50,038 nucleotides of DNA from the NCBI GenBank assembly GCA_017857875.1, contig JAFMCH010000007.1, positions 1 to 50,038 on the forward strand, written 5' to 3'. Below, piece after piece: positions 1 through 7,299 of the stretch. The number at the start of each line of letters is the position of its first letter. Positions within the stretch are counted from its first letter, which is position 1. The position numbers were made by a program, and so were the translations under genes. Below the pieces are notes generated by a model. It ran no database searches. It was not told the DNA's origin and worked only from the letters and a program-made list of their open reading frames with translations. The stretch comes from Actinomycetota bacterium. GTDB taxonomy: Bacteria; Actinomycetota; Actinomycetes; S36-B12.

Positions 1-1422
1 AGACCGGCTGGTCGTGGCGATCGTGCTGGCGACCAGCGCCGGTGTGATGGTGTCGTCCACCGCGTAGAGCAGCGCAGCGATACCAGCCACATGCGGCGCA
101 GCCATCGATGTGCCGCTGGCATATGCGTAAGTGGGCCCGGTCGGCACTGTCGAACCGGCGTCCACGGTCGAAAGCACGCTGACACCCGGCGCCGACACAT
201 TCACCAAAGCGCCGTAGTTCGAAAATGATGCACGATCTCCGGTCTTGCCGACTGCGCCCACGACAACAGTGTTTGAGCAATTAGCCGGCACAAAATTCAC
301 TGCATCAGAGCCTTCGTTACCCGCCGCCACCACAACCGTGGTGCCTGCAGCCACGGCAGCGTCGATGGCTGACTGCCAGTTTGACGTGCAGGATCCCGAA
401 CCCCCGAGGGATAAGTTCAGCACATCCGCCGGCTGTGCTGGGGCGGGGATCAACGTCACATTGTCAAGGTCATAAACCGGAATCCCAGCCGCCCACAAAA
501 TCGCACGTTGGATATCAGAGGCGTATCCACCACATTCGCCAAGCACCCGCACGGGCATGATCGACACGTCGGGGGCCACTCCCGCGATTCCGATGGTGTT
601 GTCGGTCACCGCACCGATCGTTCCGGCCACATGGCTGCCATGCCAGGTGGAAGAACTAGCACGACACAGGCTCCCGTCACTCCAGTCCCCCTCATCGGCC
701 GGATCTGGGTCATACCGATTGCCATCGCGGGCATCTGCGGCGCTGGAGATGAAGTCGTATCCGGGCACGACCTGGGCATTGAGGTCCGGGTGATTCACGA
801 TGCCCGTGTCGAGAACTCCCACGACAGCACCAGAGCCGGTTGAGGTCTCCCAAATTGCCGGGGCACGAACGCTGGTGCCACCATCCGCATTACCTCCGCT
901 GGAAGCATCGGTATTCCACAACCCCCACAATTGCGAGAAATACGCATCATCAGGCAGCGATACAGCGGACGGATAAATTCGTTGATCAGGTTGTACCGCC
1001 ACGACGCCAGGTTGAGCCAAAATCGCATCCACCACCTGATCGAGTTGGTCCGCAGGCAGATCACGGCCCAGTGACACGATTGCTGTCTGCGTCGACGGAG
1101 TCTGGTCAACGATGCCGATCACACCCGGCTGCAGTTCAACAGGGGCTGCCCCAGCGGCGGAGGCACTAATCAGGCCGTCGGTGGCCCGAACCGCAGCCTG
1201 CCGGGTCGAGCGCAGCGACTTAGACGCCACCGTGGTGACCAGCAGACGATTGGTTGCGCCTGCCAAGGGTGTCAGATTCGTGGGAACGGCCTGGGTGGCA
1301 AATGCTGGCATGCTGGGCTCAGTGGTCGCACCCACCGGCGTTGCTGCAACGAGTCCGCCGGCCAGCGCTACCGCCGAGGTCACGGCCAACGCTCCTCGCG
1401 CGCGTGCTCGACCGATCCGCAT
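1..1422 (-). CDS. Secreted subtilisin-like serine protease (S8), C-terminus cut by window edge
   Basis: Read by reverse translation; it is absent from the ORF track because it runs off the left edge. The ATG at 1422 follows AGGAAAG with 7-base spacing. The N-terminus is a signal peptide (MRIGRARARGALAVTSAVAL), followed by an I9-like propeptide ending near DQRIYPSAVSLPDDAYF. The S8 catalytic triad is complete: Asp in VLDTGI, His in HGSHVAGTIG and Ser in GTSMAAPHVAG, with the oxyanion Asn in VVAAGNEGSD. It should be exported, process its own propeptide and degrade extracellular protein. The stop codon and any C-terminal domain lie outside the window. It is divergent from the radical SAM gene across about 210 bases. 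Confidence 0.95.
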   Translation of the reverse strand, partial: MRIGRARARGALAVTSAVALAGGLVAATPVGATTEPSMPAFATQAVPTNLTPLAGATNRLLVTTVASKSLRSTRQAAVRATDGLISASAAGAAPVELQPGVIGIVDQTPSTQTAIVSLGRDLPADQLDQVVDAILAQPGVVAVQPDQRIYPSAVSLPDDAYFSQLWGLWNTDASSGGNADGGTSVRAPAIWETSTGSGAVVGVLDTGIVNHPDLNAQVVPGYDFISSAADARDGNRYDPDPADEGDWSDGSLCRASSSTWHGSHVAGTIGAVTDNTIGIAGVAPDVSIMPVRVLGECGGYASDIQRAILWAAGIPVYDLDNVTLIPAPAQPADVLNLSLGGSGSCTSNWQSAIDAAVAAGTTVVVAAGNEGSDAVNFVPANCSNTVVVGAVGKTGDRASFSNYGALVNVSAPGVSVLSTVDAGSTVPTGPTYAYASGTSMAAPHVAGIAALLYAVDDTITPALVASTIATTSRS

Positions 1423-1570
1423 AATCCAACTTTCCTACTTAAGCAATGTGAATTGGCCATCACGGTAGTAGGTCCGCCCGCTGGTTGCCGGGTGAGGCAG
1501 TTGTTGGCCGATTTCTAGGTTGCCGATTTCCGCCACGGCCGATGCCGTGGTCGATGCGATGAGCATGAAG

Positions 1571-1588
1571 CTGAGGGGTACCCCTCAG
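1571..1588. promoter_or_regulatory. Perfect 18-bp palindrome upstream of the radical SAM gene
   Basis: CTGAGGGGTACCCCTCAG is a perfect inverted repeat with no spacer, 43 bases before the radical SAM ATG, in the 209-base divergent spacer between the subtilase and the radical SAM-protease-sulfatase run. Spacing and symmetry suit a dimeric repressor operator. No U-tract follows, so it is not a terminator. The binding protein is unknown. Confidence 0.5.
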
Positions 1589-1631
1589 CGCACGCGCGAG
1601 CCCGAGCGATCACCTCTTTTAGCCTGGAAAC

Positions 1632-2630
1632 ATGGTCATCGGTGTGGAGTCAAGCCTGGTCGCCCCACGAGTTCGCCGTGCCGGTTGGTCCCTTGGCTCG
1701 ACATGTCCTTTCGGCTGCAAGCACTGCTACACCTCCGTAAGTCGATCAACTTCCGGAGAAATCACCGCCGACCAGATTCATCAGGTCATCGCGACCTTTG
1801 CCCGACTTGGTGTCGAATCAGTCGTTCTCGGTGGGAACGAACCGATCTACGCAGGAGGTTCCGAACCCAGGGCGTCACTGCTGCCCTTGATCATTGACAG
1901 TCTCGTCGCCGCCGACATCAAGCCAATACTCATTACCTCAGGGCTGACAACGCAGTTCCTGCAGATGCATTTTGCCGACAAAATCCCCATGTTGGCTGCC
2001 ATGGTGATCAGCCTTGATTCCCCAAATGAGGCCGAACACAACGCCAATCGAGGGGCGCCACTGTTTCGCATCGCCCAGAAGGCAAACCAAATCAGCGCCG
2101 ACCACGGCGTGCCAACCCTGGTGTGTGTCACGCCGACCCGGGCGAATTTTACCCCGCATTCTTTAAGGGGATTCATCGAGCTCGCCCACGAATGGGGTGC
2201 CCTGCTGCGCATGAACACCTATAAGAGCGCCTTGGGGTTGGCTGATCCTCAAGCCGTCACCGTCGAGCAATACTGGACCGGCTTTGGTTATCTGGTCGAC
2301 CAATGCATCACTTTGGTCGTTGACGAGCCACCCCTATTTCCGTGGTTTAACCGCACGGCGCCGCCCAACTGCGGTCGATCCTCTATCCGGGTCGGATTTC
2401 CCACGTTGCAGGGGGAGATACCCATCACTCCATGCCAGTACCGTCCGGACTTCGCCAGCCACGGCTATGGCGGCCCGATGGAGCCGCCACCTGAGCGAAA
2501 TCGTCTATGTATCGACTATCTGGCCTACGGCGATCCCCCCTTTACCCCCGACTCAGTTCGGGTTGATCGGTCGCCGACAGCCGATCTCTTCACTGATTAT
2601 CTGTGCACGTGGGTTGGTCAACCGACATAA
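1632..2630 (+). CDS. Radical SAM enzyme with SPASM/twitch-like C-terminal cysteines
   Basis: 332 aa. The cluster motif CPFGCKHC (C-x3-C-x2-C, residues 25-32) is the canonical site binding the SAM [4Fe-4S] cluster. VVLGGNEPIY is the GGEP-type SAM-binding motif. The C-terminal third has NCGRSSIRVGF...GEIPITPCQY, which resembles the start of a SPASM/twitch auxiliary-cluster domain, plus two further Cys. This fits an enzyme modifying a peptide or protein rather than a coproporphyrinogen or tRNA enzyme. It is the first gene of a run with a pepsin-like protein and a Cys-type sulfatase, so a sulfatase-activating (formylglycine-forming) role is a reasonable inference. The Cys count is lower than I expect for classical anaerobic sulfatase maturases. 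The SD is weak, and a GTG four codons in is an alternative start. Confidence 0.8.
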   Translation: MVIGVESSLVAPRVRRAGWSLGSTCPFGCKHCYTSVSRSTSGEITADQIHQVIATFARLGVESVVLGGNEPIYAGGSEPRASLLPLIIDSLVAADIKPILITSGLTTQFLQMHFADKIPMLAAMVISLDSPNEAEHNANRGAPLFRIAQKANQISADHGVPTLVCVTPTRANFTPHSLRGFIELAHEWGALLRMNTYKSALGLADPQAVTVEQYWTGFGYLVDQCITLVVDEPPLFPWFNRTAPPNCGRSSIRVGFPTLQGEIPITPCQYRPDFASHGYGGPMEPPPERNRLCIDYLAYGDPPFTPDSVRVDRSPTADLFTDYLCTWVGQPT

Positions 2631-2694
2631 CAAAAAGATTTCTGACACACTCAGACCGCCGATGAATTCGCTTAATCGATCTAGGAGACTCCTC

Positions 2695-3720
2695 ATGCGA
2701 ACAGTGCGAGCACTGGCAGCAACCGGCATCAGCGTGGCCTTGGTCCTCGCCGGCACCGCCGCAACGGCGGCCGGCCCGGTCACCCCACAACGTGACACAG
2801 CGCTGACCGTCAATATTCCTGTCCGAACGGTCAACACACCCAACGGCAACGGGTTGAACGGAACAATGCTGATGAAGGTCGGTGATTCTGCCCCCATCAG
2901 GGTGATCGTGGACACCGGCTTTTCCGGCCTAGTTCTTTTCCCCGGAGCATGGCAGCGCACACCCGCAGGCGTGATCCTCAGTAGCGAAACCGAGCGCGTA
3001 TCGCTACCCAATGGCTCTCGCGTCCGGGGCACGCGTGGGTTTGCCACCATGGGCTTCAGCGGTATCACCACCACCGAGGCGATTCCCTTTGTGTACAGCA
3101 ACTCCAGCAGCCGCTACTTCAACGCCTGGGCCAAACGGGGTGTCTACGGGCTACTGGGCATCGGCACCAAGGGCGGCGGCTCCATGGTCAATCCGCTCAC
3201 GGCCTTGCCTGGCACCGTCAGCAAGCACTGGAGCATTCATTTTGACCGACGCGGCACCAGCGGGGCGCTGGTTCTCGGCGCGCAGGCACCCACGAACGCA
3301 ACCATGACGTTCTCGCTACCCCCCAATGGCGAGAACTCAGTTGGCGCGCAGTTGTGGGATGACCAGGCCGCCACCGGATGCTGGACCTTCGCTGAAGGTG
3401 AGGAGCGATGCGTTGACACCTGGTTCGATGCCGCATTCACCAAGATGCGCGTGGTCGGCTCAGACTTCGCCGATCTACGCACCAATCGCAAAGGACTGCT
3501 GCGCGTCGGCACGCCCGTTGCTCTGGCGGCACCCGGAGCCGCGTTCTACGGCGATTCCTTTATCGCCAAACGTCAAGCCTCCAACAACCTTGTCAAGGTC
3601 ATTCCGCGCGGTGATTCCTTGATCAACACGGGCAATTCCTTCTATTTCGACTACACCCTCACCTACGACCTCGTCACCGGCCGCATAAGTGTGGGCGACC
3701 CCGTCAGAAAGGCAGCATGA
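2695..3720 (+). CDS. Secreted pepsin-like (A1-type) aspartic protease homologue
   Basis: The ORF track starts at 2284, but the real start is ATG 2695, just after AGGAG, giving 341 aa with a clear signal peptide (RALAATGISVALVLAGTAATAA). A catalytic motif is visible at VIVDTGFSGLVLFP (Asp73-Thr-Gly). The order then follows pepsins: GVYGLLGIG, a WSIHFDRRGTSGALVLG strand pair like pepsin SFxxxxxxxGxLxLG, a disulfide-like pair Cys229/Cys239 and a C-terminal NTGNSFYFDYTLTYD that matches the pepsin ILGxxFLRxxYxVFD stretch. Where the second D-T/S-G is expected the sequence reads WFDAAF (Asp245-Ala-Ala). Pepsin-like bacterial proteins are uncommon. The stop overlaps the sulfatase start (ATGA), so the two are translationally coupled. 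Confidence 0.65.
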   Translation: MRTVRALAATGISVALVLAGTAATAAGPVTPQRDTALTVNIPVRTVNTPNGNGLNGTMLMKVGDSAPIRVIVDTGFSGLVLFPGAWQRTPAGVILSSETERVSLPNGSRVRGTRGFATMGFSGITTTEAIPFVYSNSSSRYFNAWAKRGVYGLLGIGTKGGGSMVNPLTALPGTVSKHWSIHFDRRGTSGALVLGAQAPTNATMTFSLPPNGENSVGAQLWDDQAATGCWTFAEGEERCVDTWFDAAFTKMRVVGSDFADLRTNRKGLLRVGTPVALAAPGAAFYGDSFIAKRQASNNLVKVIPRGDSLINTGNSFYFDYTLTYDLVTGRISVGDPVRKAA

Positions 3721-5705
3721 ATATGTCCGAGGACACCACCACAAACGGCCTAAGCCGACGAAGGCTCCTTCAGGCGGCAGGTGCCGCAGCAGCCGGCGCA
3801 GCAGCCATCGGAGCGACGGTCGGCAGCACATCAGCCGCGCAGGCTGCCCCTCTTGGGCGGTTTAAGCGTCGAGGCAGGCTGAATCGCCGACCGAACTTCC
3901 TGATCGTTCTCGTCGACGAGCAACGTCACGCTCCGGTGTACGAGAGCGCAGCACTCAAGGCGTGGCGCAAGGCGAATCTGCCTACCCAAGAACTACTGCG
4001 CCGCAACGCTTATGACTTTAGCCATCATCACATCATGTCGACCGCCTGCCAGCCCAGTCGCGCATCTATCTTTACCGGTCAGTATCCATCGCTGCATGGT
4101 GTTTCCCAAACCTCGGGCGCAGCGAAGAGTGCGATCGAAGAGGACCTCTACTGGCTGCAACCGGGCACTGTGCCCACACTGGGTTCGTGGTTCCGTGCCG
4201 CCGGCTATGACACCTACTGGAAGGGCAAGTGGCACATTTCCGATGCCGACCTCTATCAGCCCGGTAGCTACAACCCGCTGCCGTCGTACACCGACACAGG
4301 TGCGCGCGATACGTACCTAGAAGACATCTACCTAGAAGCCCAGATGCTGGAGCAGTATGGCTTCACCGGGTTCATCGGTCCTGAGCCCCACGGCAGTAAT
4401 CCCTTGAACTCCGGTTCCTCCGCTGGACCCGATGGTAAGGGCCGCGATGAGGTGTACGCCGAAATCAGTGCAGCCCAGCTAGTGAAGCTGCGCAATGCCG
4501 ACAACCCGTGGCTGATGGTGGCGTCGTTCGTGAACCCGCACGACATCACCCTGTGGGGCGATCTGACACTGGCCGCTTCCGCAGCCAATCCCGGTACCGG
4601 GTTCTATGTGGCCAACCAACTCGTCGGCTCCAATGTGCCGCGCGACCTATTCACCGACGACTACACGACCTCAAGCAACGAGGACCTCTCCTCGAAGCCG
4701 GATGCTCAGGCAAGCTACCGAGACCTGTACTCACAGGGATTCCAGCCGCTGCAAAACAACTCCGCCTACCACCGCTTCTATTACCAGTTGCAAAAAGAGG
4801 TCGATCAGCACATCGGCCGGGTCATGCAGACCCTCGCCGGGGATCGGTCCACCTACCGCGACACCATCGTTATCTACACCTCAGACCACGGCGACGTGCT
4901 CGGGGCCCATGGCGGCATGTTCCAGAAGTGGCACAACTCCTACGACGAAATGATGCGTGTGCCCTTCATGGTGCACAACCCGAAGTTGTTCCCACGGGCG
5001 AAGACCTCAGACGTGCTCACCAGCCACGCCGACCTGATCCCGACACTGCTCGGCCTGGCCGGCCTCGATGAATCGGCACTAGCAAAGGAGTTGAACTCCA
5101 CGCATACCCAGGTTCGACGTCTGGTTGGTCGGGATCTCTCCGGCATCCTGCTGGGTGAACAAAATGCCGAAAAGTTGCGCGATCAGCCGGTCTACTTCAT
5201 GACCGATGATCAGATCTTCCGCGGCGAGCAGCCGGTGAACCTGGTGGGGCTCACCTTCCCGCCGGTGGTGCAACCGGGCTCTGTCGAATCGGTCGTCGCG
5301 TATCTGCCCACCGGTGCCGACGGCGCCAAAGAGCGCTGGAAGTTCGCGCGCTACTGGGACAATCCCGCTATCTGGACCACGCCCAATCAGATGGACGTGC
5401 TCACGACGATAGACGGGGTGGCCAACCGGCCGGGTCGAAAGGTCGCGACGACCACGGTGAAGACACCGAGCCCGACAACCGGTCAGATCGCCCCACCGGC
5501 AGATCAATACGAGATGTACAACGTGACCGCTGACCCAACTGAGCAGAACAACCTCGCGGCTAACTCGGCCTACGCTGATCAGCGAACGGTCCTCGAGGCG
5601 CTACTGAACGAGCAAAAGAACACCAAGCGCCTCAACCCCACGTCCCAGCCATGGGCCAACGGCAGCATGAAGCAGTTCCCGTTCCCGTTCACTTCAACGG
5701 CCTGA
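3717..5705 (+). CDS. Tat-exported arylsulfatase-family enzyme (Cys type)
   Basis: 662 aa. The N-terminus has a twin-arginine signal (SRRRLLQAAGAAAAGAAA) ending near AQAAP. The sulfatase active site is STACQPSRASIFTGQYPSLHG, with Cys111 in C-x-P-S-R as the formylglycine precursor. Metal and substrate residues are visible in LIVLVDEQR, TYWKGKWH and YTSDHGD. It should hydrolyse a sulfate ester outside the cytoplasm, for example on a sulfated polysaccharide; the substrate cannot be told. Tat export implies folding, and probably Cys-to-formylglycine conversion, in the cytoplasm, which suits a cytosolic radical SAM activator encoded two genes upstream. A second ATG six bases into the gene is also possible. 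The coding region ends just before a strong terminator. Confidence 0.92.
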   Translation: MNMSEDTTTNGLSRRRLLQAAGAAAAGAAAIGATVGSTSAAQAAPLGRFKRRGRLNRRPNFLIVLVDEQRHAPVYESAALKAWRKANLPTQELLRRNAYDFSHHHIMSTACQPSRASIFTGQYPSLHGVSQTSGAAKSAIEEDLYWLQPGTVPTLGSWFRAAGYDTYWKGKWHISDADLYQPGSYNPLPSYTDTGARDTYLEDIYLEAQMLEQYGFTGFIGPEPHGSNPLNSGSSAGPDGKGRDEVYAEISAAQLVKLRNADNPWLMVASFVNPHDITLWGDLTLAASAANPGTGFYVANQLVGSNVPRDLFTDDYTTSSNEDLSSKPDAQASYRDLYSQGFQPLQNNSAYHRFYYQLQKEVDQHIGRVMQTLAGDRSTYRDTIVIYTSDHGDVLGAHGGMFQKWHNSYDEMMRVPFMVHNPKLFPRAKTSDVLTSHADLIPTLLGLAGLDESALAKELNSTHTQVRRLVGRDLSGILLGEQNAEKLRDQPVYFMTDDQIFRGEQPVNLVGLTFPPVVQPGSVESVVAYLPTGADGAKERWKFARYWDNPAIWTTPNQMDVLTTIDGVANRPGRKVATTTVKTPSPTTGQIAPPADQYEMYNVTADPTEQNNLAANSAYADQRTVLEALLNEQKNTKRLNPTSQPWANGSMKQFPFPFTSTA

Positions 5706-5726
5706 GCGAACTATTTCAAGCCACAC

Positions 5727-5766
5727 AAGAAGCCGCCGATCACCTCAGGGTGATCGGCGGCTTCTT
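5727..5766. terminator. Strong bidirectional terminator hairpin
   Basis: An 18-bp perfect stem (5727-5744 with 5749-5766) closes on a TCAG loop, with a short T-rich run on the plus side. It lies between the sulfatase stop and the 3' end of the tRNA-Pro on the other strand, so it can end both transcripts. Confidence 0.85.
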
Positions 5767-5769
5767 TAG

Positions 5770-5843
<74 letters not shown>

Positions 5844-5858
5844 TAGTGCCGTGGCAGT

Positions 5859-6752
5859 CTAGCCGGGTGCGCTGAGGGTCAGCAGCGTGGCCTCCGGCGG
5901 GCACGCAAACCGAAACGGCGTGTAAGGAGAAGTACCCAAACCTGCCGACACATGCATGGGTGTCTGACGATGTACCGACACCCCGCGAGCCCGCCTGCGA
6001 TCGAGATCGGAATTTGTCACCAACGCCCCGAATCCTGGAACACGCAATTGTCCCCCGTGGGTGTGACCGGCCACGATCAAAGCCAGATCGTCATCGGCCA
6101 TCGCATCAAGAACGCGCCGATAGGGAGCGTGGGCGACTCCGATTGTCACACCCTCGGTGGGCCCGGAGACCAACCCATAGTTGTCTCGATCAATGTGCGG
6201 GTCATCGACTCCGCGCAGATCGATGTCTCCAGCAGGCAAGCTCACGCGCTGAGCCGAATTGCCCAGGTAGTGCCAGCCCATGTTCGTCAACCCATCGATC
6301 AGGTCCTGCCACGGCAATTCAGGCCGACTCAGGTCAGTCCGGCTCGGACCGGCGAGGTACTGCAACGGATTCGACAGCCTTGGCTCGTAGTAGTCATTAC
6401 TCCCCAGAACAAAAGCTGCCGGAACATCACCCAGCGGCGCTAAAGCGTTGATCGCCAATGGCACGGCCTCGGTGTGCGAAATAATGTCGCCGGTCACCAA
6501 GACCAGATCGGGGGACAAACCTGCTAGATCAGTGACCCACGATTGAAGTCGGTGCCGCTGTGGAGTGAGGTGAAGATCCGACAGATGCAGCACCCGTACC
6601 GGATCATGCCCCGCGGGCAAGGCAACAACGTCTGCGCGACGAAGTCGATAACTGCCGGCTTCCCAGCGCGCATAGCCCAAACCAGCGGCAGTGACTGCCG
6701 CGGCTGCCCCCAGTGCTCGCACACTGTTGCGTCGACCTTTGCCACCTGCCAC
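5859..6752 (-). CDS. Membrane-anchored metallophosphoesterase (calcineurin-like)
   Basis: 297 aa with a GTG start. An N-terminal Ala-rich hydrophobic stretch ([20 protein letters not shown]) is a signal or anchor. Dinuclear metal-site motifs are all present: [22 protein letters not shown] (in place of GNHD) and [15 protein letters not shown]. This pattern fits the YkuE/YaeI-like family of phosphoesterases acting at the membrane, some on lipid or nucleotide phosphates; the substrate is unknown. It faces the divergent YqeY gene across 78 bases. Confidence 0.9.
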   Translation of the reverse strand: MAGGKGRRNSVRALGAAAAVTAAGLGYARWEAGSYRLRRADVVALPAGHDPVRVLHLSDLHLTPQRHRLQSWVTDLAGLSPDLVLVTGDIISHTEAVPLAINALAPLGDVPAAFVLGSNDYYEPRLSNPLQYLAGPSRTDLSRPELPWQDLIDGLTNMGWHYLGNSAQRVSLPAGDIDLRGVDDPHIDRDNYGLVSGPTEGVTIGVAHAPYRRVLDAMADDDLALIVAGHTHGGQLRVPGFGALVTNSDLDRRRARGVSVHRQTPMHVSAGLGTSPYTPFRFACPPEATLLTLSAPG

Positions 6753-6830
6753 GCCCCGAGTGTGTCACGCCGTCGCAGCCTTCATCGCTGCCAGCGATGA
6801 CTCCCACGCACTCAATGCAAGGATGACGCC

Positions 6831-7295
6831 ATGAGTGAACTGAAATCTCGGCTCCAGTCCGATCTCACCCAGGCGATGCGCGAAAAGGATGAGGTCACGC
6901 TTGGCACGGTGCGTATGGCCTTGACCGCGATTACCAACGCCGAGGTTTCCGGCAAACAAGCGCGTGAGTTGACCGATGACGAGGTCATCGGTGTCTTGGC
7001 CACAGAGGCCAAGAAGCGTCGCGAGGCAGCTACGTCATATGACGAGGCCGGAGCTAGCGAGCGTGCCGAGCAAGAGCGCGCGGAGTTGCTCGTCATCACG
7101 CGCTACCTGCCCAGCCAACTCAGTGACGATGAACTGCATCAGATTGTCGCTTCCGCGGTTGAGACCGTTGCGGCAGAAGGTAAAACAGGGCCCTCCGCGA
7201 TGGGCGCGGTGATGAAACTCGTGCAGCCCCAGGTCAAGGGTCGAGTCGATGGCTCGCTCGTCGCAACCCTTGTCAAACAGTTGCTGGCGCAATAA
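6831..7295 (+). CDS. yqeY: GatB/YqeY domain protein
   Basis: 154 aa, the usual length of stand-alone YqeY. It shows the family pattern MSELKSRLQSDLTQAMREKD, then VRMALTAITNAE, RYLPSQLSDDEL and GAVMKLVQPQVKGRVDGS. The domain is related to the tail of GatB, the tRNA-amidotransferase subunit, and probably binds tRNA, but the role of the free form is poorly defined. It converges on the PBP gene with only 4 bases between stop codons. Confidence 0.92.
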   Translation: MSELKSRLQSDLTQAMREKDEVTLGTVRMALTAITNAEVSGKQARELTDDEVIGVLATEAKKRREAATSYDEAGASERAEQERAELLVITRYLPSQLSDDELHQIVASAVETVAAEGKTGPSAMGAVMKLVQPQVKGRVDGSLVATLVKQLLAQ

Positions 7296-7299
7296 CGAG

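Noticed and set aside
2284-2694. Upstream extension of the pepsin-like ORF
   Set aside because: It overlaps the end of the radical SAM gene in another frame. The signal peptide and SD sit at 2695.
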